Assembly (NCBI RefSeq): GCF_000723885.1
Contig: NZ_CCDG010000040.1
Location: 1 to 64,000, forward strand
Source: Paenibacillus camerounensis
GTDB taxonomy: Bacteria > Bacillota > Bacilli > Paenibacillales > Paenibacillaceae
DNA: 64,000 bases
Direction of reading: 5' to 3'
The notes below the pieces were generated by a model. It was not told the DNA's origin. It ran no database searches and saw nothing but the letters and a program-made list of their open reading frames with translations. How positions within the stretch are numbered: the stretch's first letter is position 1; each line of letters opens with the position of its first letter. Below are positions 26,560 to 34,737 of this stretch, one piece after another. Position numbers and translations under genes: made by a program.

Positions 26560-26823
26560 GTTGTGGTGAGCTTAGAACGGTTACGGTACCAAAAGCAGGC
26601 TCGGGTAATGCTGCGAAGCGAGGAAGGATACCTCTTAGCCGTTCGTCGAATGACGGAGCCGGAAAGTGTTTTTGGACAACTGAAGAACAACCGGGGCTTC
26701 CGGCGTTTTCTGCTTCGCGGCATGGAGAAAGTGACGCCCCAGGTCGGATGGCTTTCCCTTGCTCACAATCTACTGAAGCAAGCTGCGAATGACCAAAAAC
26801 GCAAAACAGCGATCCTCCAATAA
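26560..26823 (+). pseudogene. C-terminal fragment of an IS1182 family transposase
   Basis: About 87 codons encode the conserved end of an IS1182-type DDE transposase: EPESVFGQLKNNRGFRRFLL, followed by GWLSLAHNLLKQAA. The catalytic Glu region of the family lies in the VFGQ segment; the two catalytic Asp residues and the N-terminus are missing. It therefore cannot be an active transposase. Upstream, the same frame runs through non-homologous filler. Confidence 0.88.
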
Positions 26824-26841
26824 CCGAAGGATCGCTGTTTT
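26803..26841 (+). terminator. Terminator at the end of the transposase fragment
   Basis: AAAACAGCGATCCT pairs with AGGATCGCTGTTTT, overlapping the last transposase codons. Confidence 0.75.
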
Positions 26842-26949
26842 GCTGTCATTTTACTTTTTCAAGATAATAAATTTCTGTCTCTGTTGTAAGAATATCTACT
26901 TATGAGACAGCCCCTATAACTGCTTACGGGGCGTTTAACCCGTTCCAGC

Positions 26950-27723
26950 CTATGCGCTCAACCGGTTCTCCGGTGCTGTAACGGACTTTTTGCGGCGCCG
27001 CAGGTTGTAGATAAGATAAATGCCGTACAGCAGATACAAGACATTCATAATTACGATAGCTGTCAATTCTTTGTCAGGATTCTGAGCGGTCATGAATGCA
27101 AGCGCATCGTAGACAAAATGAAAAAGAATCAGCGGAATAATATTTCTGGTTGTCTCAATCAGCAGAGCGAGAATTAATCCGATCAGGAAGGCATTCACAA
27201 CCTGAAGCACGACACTTAAAGCGTCCTTTCCGTTCAGCGCATTCACCATATGTAAGATTCCAAAGAAAACCGAAGAGAAAACGATATAAAAAACAGGTCC
27301 CTTAACCTTCAGCTTATCCCGGATAATGCCCCTGAAGACAGTCTCTTCTGAAAAACCGACAAACAGTGTAAACACCACAAACAATAATATTTCAGCGGCT
27401 GTCAGCTGCACATTGAAGCCGCCAATGAGAGGCTGAACCAAGGCGATGATTAGAAGCGGTATGTAATAGAGCGCATCCTTTGATTCTACTGCTGTAATCG
27501 GCCTGAAACCATACCGGGCCCATGTGCGTCCGCCCCTTGTCATATACACAGCTACAATTACAGCCATCACTGCAAATGCAGTTCCTTGAGCGATAATCAT
27601 CCCATTGTCGCTTAATTCCATAATGCTCGCGGCGGCCGAAGCAGCTGAAACCAAAAATGTCAGCAAAATACCCAGCAGCAGCGAGAAAACAATCGGGTGA
27701 TCCTTTTTAATGCTCTTTGTCAT
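26950..27723 (-). CDS. CPBP family intramembrane metalloprotease
   Basis: A 257-residue polytopic protein of the CAAX/ABI (CPBP) protease family. The glutamate motif SEETVFRG is near residue 136, the FFGILHM motif near residue 165 and the third motif FHFVYDAL near residue 213. These supply the Glu and His residues of the metal site in the membrane. In Firmicutes such proteins process peptides or give bacteriocin immunity. No bacteriocin gene is seen here. AAGGAG precedes the ATG. Confidence 0.88.
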   Translation of the reverse strand: MTKSIKKDHPIVFSLLLGILLTFLVSAASAAASIMELSDNGMIIAQGTAFAVMAVIVAVYMTRGGRTWARYGFRPITAVESKDALYYIPLLIIALVQPLIGGFNVQLTAAEILLFVVFTLFVGFSEETVFRGIIRDKLKVKGPVFYIVFSSVFFGILHMVNALNGKDALSVVLQVVNAFLIGLILALLIETTRNIIPLILFHFVYDALAFMTAQNPDKELTAIVIMNVLYLLYGIYLIYNLRRRKKSVTAPENRLSA

Positions 27724-27833
27724 ATTACGTCTCCTTAATCCTGTTTAGTCTGCCTTGTCAGGGCAATAACGGATTAATTGTAATACACGGCAGGTTAACA
27801 TTCCACATTTTTCTAAATTAATCCTCTTATTTT

Positions 27834-28382
27834 TTATACATGATTGATTAAAATCTCTAGCGGACCTTCGTCCCATACCTGAACCTCTATGTATCTCTCC
27901 GGCCCGTATACACCGTCCTTATTCCAGACCTGCGGGAGGCCGTACTTCTGAATTAACGTTACAATTTCACTATAGGTGTATACTTTTCCGCGGTATTCCC
28001 TGCCGTCCTGTACTTTAGGGCTAAACGTCGGAAACAGGTCACCATAGGAGAAAGACAGCGTATCGGTATCAAAGTTTGAAACGGGAATATGCACAGCCTC
28101 TCCCTCGGCATACCAGGATTTCAGCCACTCACACTCTCCTATGACCATATAGTGCGGAGCTGTCCGGACCGGCTTTCCGCCTTTTGCAATAAACAGTGCC
28201 CGGGCCAGCTGTTCGAGCTCTCTTCTTCTGTGCAGGTATCCGTCAGGCCGGTGTGCAGCCATTGCCTTCTTGTTCTGCCTGAGTGCAGCGAGCACCTCCT
28301 CCGCCTCAGCTGCCGGCAGATCCGACAGATTTCGAAAGGGCCCCAGCGCTTTCTCGTAATAATGATACAGTGTCACGGCCAT
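27834..28382 (-). CDS. Hypothetical protein
   Basis: A 182-residue soluble protein. The first third is helical and Ala/Arg-rich and begins VTLYHYYEKALGPF. The rest is mixed, with SFSYGDLFPTFSPKVQDG and a Tyr-rich KVYTYSEIVTLIQKYGLP, and a WDEGPLEILI end. I do not recognise a characterised family; it resembles uncharacterised Bacillus-group proteins. GGAGGGAGG precedes the ATG. It lies just downstream of the stalk-domain gene on the same strand but a strong terminator separates the two. Confidence 0.6.
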   Translation of the reverse strand: MAVTLYHYYEKALGPFRNLSDLPAAEAEEVLAALRQNKKAMAAHRPDGYLHRRRELEQLARALFIAKGGKPVRTAPHYMVIGECEWLKSWYAEGEAVHIPVSNFDTDTLSFSYGDLFPTFSPKVQDGREYRGKVYTYSEIVTLIQKYGLPQVWNKDGVYGPERYIEVQVWDEGPLEILINHV

Positions 28383-28404
28383 CTGCCTCCCTCCCTCCCT
28401 CCAA

Positions 28405-28441
28405 TTGTTAAAAACTCAGCCTATGGCTGAGTTTTTAACAA
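28405..28441 (-). terminator. Perfect terminator hairpin overlapping a stop codon
   Basis: TTGTTAAAAACTCAGCC and GGCTGAGTTTTTAACAA are perfect 17-bp arms around a 3-nt loop. The minus-strand stop codon of the stalk-domain gene (28421-28423) falls at the loop, so the last six codons form one arm. Confidence 0.88.
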
Positions 28442-29554
28442 ATCGTAATTGTAGATCCGCCCGTCTTGAACTGCCTGGTTCTTGAACTGCAGCACATTCC
28501 CTTCACGCTTAATATACTGCAGCTGGTCCCCGTAAAACGGGATGTCATTCGTCTCAGCATATACCTGCTGCTCAGCATCGAGCAATTCTTTATACAGCAA
28601 GGTTTGAGCCCCGGTCTTGCGGTCAATCAGCATCAGCAGGCCTTTCTGGTTCGGGCGGATCAGCAGGAAATCATCATCTATTCCCTCAACCAGGTATTTA
28701 TCGTCTACTCCGCCAAGCTTGACCAGATTAAGCGTCTCTTTTACCTTGCCCGTCCCGTCCTCTATCACACGTAAACTCTTTCCATCCGTCAATATCAGAT
28801 TATCACCATACAGCTTCACATTGTCCCCGTAACGGATCCAATACCCTACACTTGCCTGCCGGATTACCATACCATCCTTAATAATCAGCGTGTACCACTT
28901 GTTGTTAATATGCGGCTCGCCATAGACATCTGTAATTGTAAGATAGATTAGGCCTTTAGCCGTTTTGCGGAAATCAAAGCTGATCATGTCGTACAGCTCA
29001 GAGCCCAGATTTGCAATCAGCCGCGGCTGCCCGGCCGGACTCTGCGCGTACAGTTTTCCAGTCTGCTTATCAACGGTATAGGTGACTCCGCCATAAACGG
29101 CACTGCTGCTTGAAAAGGATTGAAAATTTTTCGCGGTATACACACGGGTCTTGGCATTCCAGCCCACCGTTTCCCCTCCTAATGCCTGCACGATAAAGCG
29201 GGCGGGAAGATACAGCTCATCCTTATACATAAAGGGCTTGCCTCCAAGGCTGACAGCCTGTCCATCCAGCTTCCCTGTTTTACTTGCTGTTGTGACCATC
29301 ACTGATTTCTTCCATCCGGTATAAATATATACGGTGCCGCTGCGCGAACTGCTCTTCGTAGCCTTAAGACCGGCCGACTCCAGCATACCGGCGCTTGCAT
29401 AGACCGTTCCGTCCTTAAGCAGTGCAGGATTTGTAGATTGGGCTCCATTGTTCCAGATCACGACGAAATAAGCGGTTGAAGCTGCTGAGGATATTGCCGG
29501 AAAGCCTATTAATAAGAACACTAACATGGGTAGAAGCAGCCAGCTCTTTTTCAT
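28421..29554 (-). CDS. Stalk-domain protein (copper amine oxidase N-terminal domain-like)
   Basis: A 377-residue secreted protein. Residues 1-25 are a signal peptide (LLPMLVFLLIGFPAISSAAS). The segment from about 40 to 145 is a copper-amine-oxidase N-terminal-like stalk domain, recognisable by YASAGMLESAGL and LYLPARFIVQALGGETVGWN. The remainder is a beta-rich domain that reads like a DUF5050-type propeller (YDMISFDFRKTAKGLIYL, LLIRPNQKGLLMLIDRKTG). Such proteins are abundant in Paenibacillus and are thought to act at the cell surface. AAGGAG precedes the ATG. Confidence 0.82.
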   Translation of the reverse strand: MKKSWLLLPMLVFLLIGFPAISSAASTAYFVVIWNNGAQSTNPALLKDGTVYASAGMLESAGLKATKSSSRSGTVYIYTGWKKSVMVTTASKTGKLDGQAVSLGGKPFMYKDELYLPARFIVQALGGETVGWNAKTRVYTAKNFQSFSSSSAVYGGVTYTVDKQTGKLYAQSPAGQPRLIANLGSELYDMISFDFRKTAKGLIYLTITDVYGEPHINNKWYTLIIKDGMVIRQASVGYWIRYGDNVKLYGDNLILTDGKSLRVIEDGTGKVKETLNLVKLGGVDDKYLVEGIDDDFLLIRPNQKGLLMLIDRKTGAQTLLYKELLDAEQQVYAETNDIPFYGDQLQYIKREGNVLQFKNQAVQDGRIYNYDLLKTQP

Positions 29555-29784
29555 AATAAATCTCCTTTTCCTTAATTTTCAAATTAACTCAATATATTGG
29601 ACGTCTGGAACCTTTAAAAGTTGCAGTTCAGTTCTGTTAACATCAGGAGACTTTATATTTAGTCCAATTGAACTAGCTTACCATAACTTCCAGTGGGAAA
29701 AGCCTCATTCACATGATATAATCCCTTAAGGTTTATGCGAAATAAACCCATTAAGAAAATGGGTTTGCAGGAGGAGCAGTCACT

Positions 29785-30153
29785 ATGAAAAATCATATAA
29801 AAATTGTGAAAGTCTCCGCCGCGGTAGAAAAGGACGCCTTTGACGTCACTGTAAGCCATTGGAAACTTCTGCTTGAGACCAACCGTTATTATGAAATCAA
29901 AGCAGAGGATGGTCCGGTAAAACGGATTTATAAAGAGAAGCTCAATACTGTAGTGGATGAGACGAAGTCGTACAGCGCCGGACAATTGTCCTGCTCAGCT
30001 TTTTGCGCAGAGGACCGGATAAATGAAATGCAGATAGAAATCCTCCGTAATCTGCAGCTCAAAATCAATCATTACATGCATGAGCTGGATCTGAATATGA
30101 AGGCGATTCAACGGCAGAGCATCTGCCCGGAACATACAAAAAAGCAGGATTAG
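29785..30153 (+). CDS. Hypothetical protein
   Basis: A 122-residue soluble, charged protein with Lys/Glu-rich helices and no membrane segment. I recognise no domain. AGGAGGAG lies 7 nt before the ATG, which makes translation convincing. A hairpin AAACCCA-n9-TGGGTTT (29744-29766) ends just before that site and might influence initiation. A hairpin follows the stop. Confidence 0.65.
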   Translation: MKNHIKIVKVSAAVEKDAFDVTVSHWKLLLETNRYYEIKAEDGPVKRIYKEKLNTVVDETKSYSAGQLSCSAFCAEDRINEMQIEILRNLQLKINHYMHELDLNMKAIQRQSICPEHTKKQD

Positions 30154-30174
30154 CCACATGTGAATCCAAGCACA

Positions 30175-30220
30175 AAGAGCCGCAGATTGCAGACTTTATA
30201 GTCCTGCAGTCCCGGCTCTT
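30175..30220. terminator. Hairpin between convergent genes
   Basis: AAGAGCCG pairs with CGGCTCTT around an inner GCAG-rich stem. No clear T-run follows. Confidence 0.5.
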
Positions 30221-30234
30221 CGCATTTCCTTCTA

Positions 30235-30429
30235 TTACAGCAGTCCCGCGTTCTTCACAGCATGCTCCCAGCTTGGAAAATAGTACAGGGCACTCCGCAT
30301 TAATTCCGGATCATGCTGCTTAACCTGCTTCTTGTTGATGCTTCCCCCGCCCGTCTGGAGCTGCTTGATCCGGCTGATGACCTCATCTGATCCCATTGTA
30401 ATATCCAAATTTGCCACTCCCTTCTTCAT
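30235..30429 (-). CDS. Small protein consisting of a homing-endonuclease-associated repeat
   Basis: A 64-residue protein. The last 45 residues match the repeat found beside HNH and homing endonucleases: VISRIKQLQTGGGSINKKQV then YYFPSWEHAVKNAGL. This short helical module is thought to bind DNA. Here it stands without a nuclease. The ATG at 30429 is chosen because AGGAGAAATC precedes it; the longer open frame runs through the neighbouring terminator. Confidence 0.7.
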   Translation of the reverse strand: MKKGVANLDITMGSDEVISRIKQLQTGGGSINKKQVKQHDPELMRSALYYFPSWEHAVKNAGLL

Positions 30430-30481
30430 GATTTCTCCTATTTTTAACCAAGACCAGCCGTTATATACCCTATCAAAAAAT

Positions 30482-30525
30482 AAAAAGAGTGTTCCTCCGC
30501 CGTTGTGCGGCTGCCTGGAACACTC
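30482..30525 (-). terminator. Terminator of the AAA+/TPR operon
   Basis: GAGTGTTCC (30487-30495) pairs with GGAACACTC (30517-30525) with an inner GCCG/CGGC stem; A-run on the plus strand at its left. Confidence 0.85.
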
Positions 30526-30547
30526 ATTGTTAAACGCTGCCCTGCAG

Positions 30548-31420
30548 TTACTTCCTGCTTCTCTGCCACCCGTATATCTGCACATGAACGATTCCTTTGG
30601 TCACCATATTGGCGATGATATAGAGAATCAGGAACACCAGCACCAGCGGCCTGAAGACAACCCAGGCAATAATCCAGAGCGTCAGTATCTGCCAGCGCTT
30701 CAGTCTGCGGAAATATTTGGTCGGCCACAAAAAAACAGCCAGCAGCTTATGGGTCTGCTGCAATGACTCCAGGAACTCATCCCGCAGCTGCTTGTCATCC
30801 GGATCGAGCCTGACCGCATTTCTCATGTACGTCTCTTTCAGCTTATAATCCCCGCGGTGGCCCGCCGCCCAGCCCAGATAGAGCAGAACGTATTCGTTCT
30901 CTACACCGGTCTGGACCGCCTGCCGGTCCAGGCTGACCGACTCAGCCATGTTGCCCAGCAGGGCTTCTGTATAGCTTAACGTAGCCAGATAGACCGCATT
31001 CTCCGGGCTCAGCTCCAGCGCCTGCAGGAGTTCATCCTTCGCTTCCTTGTATTTGGCCCGTTTGTTGAGCAGATTAGCTTTTAGAAAATAATAGTGCGGC
31101 TCATAGGGATCAACACGCATCGCTTCCGGCAGTGCTCCGGCTAAAGCTTTATAGTTCTGTGTGTCATAATAGATGCATATCTGCACGAACCAGGCCAGTT
31201 GCTGCTCAGGATCGCGGCGCAGCGCTTCGCCTGTCCAGTGCTGTGCTTGTTCGTAGTTCTCCTGCAGAATATAGATATGGGCAATGATTGCAAAAACATC
31301 CGGGTCCTCCGGGTCCTCACGCAGCACCTGCTCCGCTTCAACCAGGGCCTCCTTGTACCTCTTCATTTCCATAAGCTCATGTACAGCTGCCAATCCGTAG
31401 CCGCTGGATTCATACCCCAT
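30548..31420 (-). CDS. TPR-repeat membrane protein
   Basis: A 290-residue protein. Residues 8-220 form about five tetratricopeptide repeats (for example RYKEALVEAEQVLREDPEDP, YEQAQHWTGEALRRDPEQQ, YKEAKDELLQALELSPENA). The last 60 residues hold one or two membrane helices (LTLWIIAWVVFRPLVLVFLI). The repeats should face the cytoplasm and bind a protein partner. It starts 26 bp after the AAA+ ATPase gene and is co-transcribed with it. The pair may form one chaperone-like complex. AGGAGG precedes the ATG. Confidence 0.83.
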   Translation of the reverse strand: MGYESSGYGLAAVHELMEMKRYKEALVEAEQVLREDPEDPDVFAIIAHIYILQENYEQAQHWTGEALRRDPEQQLAWFVQICIYYDTQNYKALAGALPEAMRVDPYEPHYYFLKANLLNKRAKYKEAKDELLQALELSPENAVYLATLSYTEALLGNMAESVSLDRQAVQTGVENEYVLLYLGWAAGHRGDYKLKETYMRNAVRLDPDDKQLRDEFLESLQQTHKLLAVFLWPTKYFRRLKRWQILTLWIIAWVVFRPLVLVFLILYIIANMVTKGIVHVQIYGWQRSRK

Positions 31421-31446
31421 ATTCAGGACCTCCTGTCCCGCCCGTG

Positions 31447-32412
31447 CTATTTAATTCCGTGCTTTTTGGCATAGTCCAGAACCACCTGGTAGTCCCGGTT
31501 CACGTCGCTGAATGTAGCGTAGTTCCGCGCGGTGGCGAACCATTCCAGCGTCGTCGCTTTGCGGTCCTTCGCCGCCTGCCGCAGGTCATTGCCTGTAATC
31601 GGCTGAATCTCCCCTGTCGCAAAGGTCCGCTCCATGGCAGATTCTACAGCATCACTGACCACCTGCTCCAGATCAGCCCCGGAGAAGAACCTCGTCTCCC
31701 CGGCAAGCTTGGACAGATTAACCGGCTCCTGCGGCTTGCCGGCCAGCTTCAGGCCGAGAATCATCTCACGCTCCGCCTCCTCAGGCGGCGGAACAAACAC
31801 CAGATGGTTGAAGCGGCCGGGACGGCGGAGGGCGGAATCCAGATACCAGGGCGTATTGGTCGCACCGATTACGAATACCTGATCATTCTCCGCCTGCAGC
31901 CCGTCCAGCTCCAGCAGCAGCTGATTAACCAGCATCCGGTCATGATGCTGGCGCATCTGATGCCGGCTGCCGCCCATGGCGTCCAGCTCATCGATGAAGA
32001 TGACGCAGGGCTTATTTTCCCGTGCTTTGGCGAAAATGTTATGCAGATTGTTTTCGCTCTGCCCCACATACATGGCCAGAATCGCCTGCAGCTCAATATG
32101 CATAAAGTTAGCTTCAATCTCCCCCGCTACGGCGCGTGCCAGGAAGGTCTTGCCGCAGCCTGGAGGTCCGTACAGCAGCAGGCTGCCGCCCGCCTCCTTG
32201 CCGTATGCGGCAAACAGCTCCGGCTGCTGCAGCGGCAGGATGAAGTTCATCCGGATTTTCTTTTTGACATCCTCAAGGCCCCCGACATCGGCAAAGGTCT
32301 CTTTGGGCTTATCTGATTCAATCAGTGCATCATCTTCTTTGCTGAATTGAATGAGTTTCAGGTTCTTACGTCTTTTCTCGGCCAGCTCATCATGTTCATC
32401 CCCCATGTGCAT
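31447..32412 (-). CDS. AAA+ ATPase, VCP/FtsH-like single domain
   Basis: A 321-residue AAA ATPase with one domain. It carries the leader TFADVGGLEDVKKKI, Walker A GPPGCGKT near residue 83, pore-like loop MYVGQSENNL, Walker B CVIFIDELDAMGG, sensor 1 GATNTP and arginine finger region RRPGRF. A C-terminal lid follows. It lacks FtsH protease or membrane parts. It resembles the unfoldase domain of Cdc48/FtsH and may remodel a protein brought by the TPR partner downstream. Two ATGs three codons apart (32412 and 32406) are both possible behind GGGGTG. Confidence 0.88.
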   Translation of the reverse strand: MHMGDEHDELAEKRRKNLKLIQFSKEDDALIESDKPKETFADVGGLEDVKKKIRMNFILPLQQPELFAAYGKEAGGSLLLYGPPGCGKTFLARAVAGEIEANFMHIELQAILAMYVGQSENNLHNIFAKARENKPCVIFIDELDAMGGSRHQMRQHHDRMLVNQLLLELDGLQAENDQVFVIGATNTPWYLDSALRRPGRFNHLVFVPPPEEAEREMILGLKLAGKPQEPVNLSKLAGETRFFSGADLEQVVSDAVESAMERTFATGEIQPITGNDLRQAAKDRKATTLEWFATARNYATFSDVNRDYQVVLDYAKKHGIK

Positions 32413-32496
32413 CTCACCCCTATCAATATTAAGATAAGTTTACCATATTTCGGTGCAGGAATAGTCCTCCGTTTGGAGAATATTAACAGAGCAATG

Positions 32497-32701
32497 AGCA
32501 ATTGCATATCCGCTTAACGGCGGCACCGGTTTTGACGACTGCGAGATCAACCTACACTATATTACCTCCCCATATCATAAATCTAACAATCTGCAGACCG
32601 CTGCCTATAAATTTGAGTTCGCCAAAAAATTCAACGTACAGCCGCTCTACACTGCACTTATCAGCATTGCCCATGAGAACCATAAGCGTCTGAACGGCTG
32701 A
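32497..32701 (+). pseudogene. Unidentified open-frame fragment
   Basis: In the 427-bp gap between 32413 and 32839 a frame of 67 codons from 32497 to the stop at 32699-32701 has coding-like composition (EINLHYITSPYHKSNN, FAKKFNVQPLYTALI). It has no start codon and is preceded by a stop, so it looks like the 3' remnant of a gene. I do not recognise the family. It may have no function. Confidence 0.35.
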
Positions 32702-32718
32702 TTGATTCCAAAGAAAGC

Positions 32719-32785
32719 AAAAAACCTCTCTTATATTCAAATGGGGCTTGCAGTCCATGCCCCATTTGATTAAGAGAGGTTTTTT
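32719..32785. terminator. Large two-tier bidirectional terminator
   Basis: AAAAAACCTCTCTTA pairs with TAAGAGAGGTTTTTT, and inside it CAAATGGGGC pairs with GCCCCATTTG. T-runs occur on both strands; on the minus strand it ends the esterase gene. Confidence 0.9.
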
Positions 32786-32839
32786 GCCGATAGATTTAGC
32801 TGCAGTCAGACCTGTCCGGCCAGCTCCAGGCTGAGAGAC

Positions 32840-33652
32840 CTACTGCTTCTCCAGCGCAAACCTCAGCAGACGGCTGAGTGCTGCCGGAAGAACACTGACA
32901 TGGTTCTCTCCGGCGAAATTCACTAGAGAGGACTCCAGCCCGTGTGCGGCAAGCGGCTCCAGCCGTTCATACACATTGCCGGCATCCTCGACCATATGCT
33001 CAAGCTCCTCAGCTCCGATCGTAATCAGCAGCCGGCGCTGCAGCTCTAGTGAAGGATACCCGGCTGTGAATGTATCCAGCTCCTTCAGAACCTTATAGTC
33101 CCCCCACCAGGAGGAAGGGCTGCCGGCTGCATAGTGGCTGAACAGCGCCGGTCTGGTGAATAGGGCATGGAGAACGAGCAGCCCGCCGAGAGAATGGCCG
33201 AATATCGCCTGCCGCGTGCAGTCCACCGGAAACCGTCCGGCAATCAGCGGCATGATCTCCTGCTCCAGCAGCTCCAGGAAGCTGCCGGCACCGCCGTGCT
33301 CCGGCCAGCCTGTGCCGTCCGGACGCTGCGGCAGAGTATCTGCCGGTACCGGCATCGTGAAATCATAGCAGCGCCGGGTCATATCAAACGGCTCGCCGGA
33401 AGGATAGCCGACTGCGACAATCAGCACAGGGTCATATCCGTGGGGCTTACGTGTCTGCAGCCGTGCCGCTTCCGCCAGGGTATGAAACACAGCATGTCCG
33501 TCCAAGGCATAGATAACCGGATACCCCTCCGGCGGCGCTTCACCGGCGGGATGCGCCAGCAGCAGCCGGTATTCCGCCTTAAACGGGCCGGCTGTGATTC
33601 TGATTTCCTCACAGCCTTGGTGCGGATAGGTTAGTTCCTTCACACTGCTCAT
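32840..33652 (-). CDS. Ferri-siderophore esterase (BesA/IroE-like alpha/beta hydrolase)
   Basis: A 270-residue alpha/beta hydrolase with the nucleophile motif FGHSLGGLLVLHALF near residue 152. A putative Asp/Glu and a His (NFAGENHVSVLPA) lie near the C-terminus. Overall it matches the BesA/IroE/Fes group, which opens catecholate siderophores such as bacillibactin or enterobactin to release iron. It starts in the four-base ATGA overlap with the binding-protein gene, and the operon is headed by a Fur-box promoter. So a role in iron release is well supported by context. Confidence 0.82.
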   Translation of the reverse strand: MSSVKELTYPHQGCEEIRITAGPFKAEYRLLLAHPAGEAPPEGYPVIYALDGHAVFHTLAEAARLQTRKPHGYDPVLIVAVGYPSGEPFDMTRRCYDFTMPVPADTLPQRPDGTGWPEHGGAGSFLELLEQEIMPLIAGRFPVDCTRQAIFGHSLGGLLVLHALFTRPALFSHYAAGSPSSWWGDYKVLKELDTFTAGYPSLELQRRLLITIGAEELEHMVEDAGNVYERLEPLAAHGLESSLVNFAGENHVSVLPAALSRLLRFALEKQ

Positions 33653-34695
33653 GGCGCGATGAGCTCCAGCACATCGTCGATAACATTGCTGTAGGCAACC
33701 ACGCCTCCGCCAAGCCAGTAGCGGTCATCTACATTGTATACATGTCCGGCCTGAACAGCAGGGACGCTTTTCCAGAGGGAGCTTTCAGTCAGCTCATTAT
33801 AGAAGGTCTCTCCGCTGTTGGCTGTGTCATTAGCCAGGAAGATGTAATCAGCATCAATCTGCGGCAGCAGCTCAAGCGACAGCTCCAGGCTGTTTTCGGC
33901 TGCGACCAGCTCACTTTTGGCAATGCCCAGCTGATCGGCCAGCACGAATCCGCCATACACACTGCCCATCAGGAACATGCCTCTTGCATTGAAGCGGATA
34001 ATTAACGCCTTTTTGCCGTCCATATGCGGTGCCAGCTCCGCTTTGGCAGCTTCAACCTTCTGATGATAGGCTGCCAGCCCATCCGCTGCTGCCTCTTGCT
34101 TCCCTATCAGCTCACCGAGGATTGTTACTGAGCTGTCGAGATCACCAGCCGCCTGTTTGAATACATAGACCGGGGCGATCTTAGCGTACTGCTCGTATAC
34201 CCCGTTCTCGGCATAATTGGCGTTGTGCAGCACAATCAGATCCGGCTGCAGCTCCATAACGACCTCCGGTGAAGGCAGTCCGCTGTTAAAGTCAAGCAGC
34301 GGCACGCCGGCAAGCTTGTCCTGCAGATATGCCTGGCCTTGCCCGTTGTTCGCCCACTGGGCCACCGGTTTAACGCCCAGCACTACTAACGAATCTTCCA
34401 GATACGGGGCGAAAATCCGCTGTGGCGCCTCTTCCAGCGTCAGCTCATGGCCCAGCTCATCTGTGACCGTAAGCGGATAAGCGGTTTCCGCTGTCTCTAC
34501 AGCAGCCGGATCAGCAGCCGGTTCAGCGGAAGGCTGAGCGCTTACAGCGGCAGCTGCAGAGACTGCATTGTCTGCTCCTTCATTTGCTGAATCCTGACTG
34601 CAGCCACTCAGCAGCGCAGCGGCAAGCAGCAGGCTGAGTGAAGCCGGAAGCAGTGCTTTTTTTATTGTGCCTGCTGTAATAATCATGTCTTGCAT
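33649..34695 (-). CDS. Iron-siderophore ABC transporter substrate-binding lipoprotein
   Basis: A 348-residue lipoprotein. The N-terminus carries a lipoprotein signal ending LLSGC (Cys about residue 32). A linker rich in Ala, Glu and Pro follows. The class III binding-protein fold begins LTVTDELGHELTLEEAPQRI and shows ALIIRFNARGMFLMG and WKSVPAVQAGHVYNVDDRYW. It is the surface receptor for a siderophore. No permease genes follow, so the ABC channel must be encoded elsewhere. The ATG at 34695 follows GGGGGAG. A Fur box lies at 34708-34726. Confidence 0.9.
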   Translation of the reverse strand: MQDMIITAGTIKKALLPASLSLLLAAALLSGCSQDSANEGADNAVSAAAAVSAQPSAEPAADPAAVETAETAYPLTVTDELGHELTLEEAPQRIFAPYLEDSLVVLGVKPVAQWANNGQGQAYLQDKLAGVPLLDFNSGLPSPEVVMELQPDLIVLHNANYAENGVYEQYAKIAPVYVFKQAAGDLDSSVTILGELIGKQEAAADGLAAYHQKVEAAKAELAPHMDGKKALIIRFNARGMFLMGSVYGGFVLADQLGIAKSELVAAENSLELSLELLPQIDADYIFLANDTANSGETFYNELTESSLWKSVPAVQAGHVYNVDDRYWLGGGVVAYSNVIDDVLELIAP

Positions 34696-34707
34696 AATGG
34701 ATCTCCC

Positions 34708-34726
34708 CCTAATGATAATCGTTCTC
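34708..34726 (-). promoter_or_regulatory. Fur box upstream of the siderophore-binding gene
   Basis: The 19 bases match 15 of 19 positions of the consensus GATAATGATAATCATTATC, with the core AATGATAATC intact. It sits 13 bp before the start codon, in the gap after the AraC-type gene. Confidence 0.8.
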
Positions 34727-34737
34727 ATTAATGGAGA

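Larger units (their letters stand above)
26241..26914 (+). mobile_element. IS1182-type insertion sequence remnant (internally deleted)
   Basis: The left end begins GAGGGTGTCCCATAAG (26243-26258) and the right end, read on the minus strand, begins GGGGCTGTCTCATAAG (26914-26899). These are imperfect terminal inverted repeats. Only the last part of a transposase remains inside. The left 40 bp also form a hairpin of their own: AGGGTGTCCC with AGCCAT pairs with ATGGCT and GGACACCCT (26244-26281). About 200 bp of filler between this hairpin and the transposase fragment does not look coding. No target duplication was identified. Confidence 0.7.

Noticed and set aside
26260-26560. N-terminal part of the open frame before the transposase fragment
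   Set aside because: The translated sequence has no transposase similarity and its start lies inside the end hairpin; only the part from about 26560 looks like the family.
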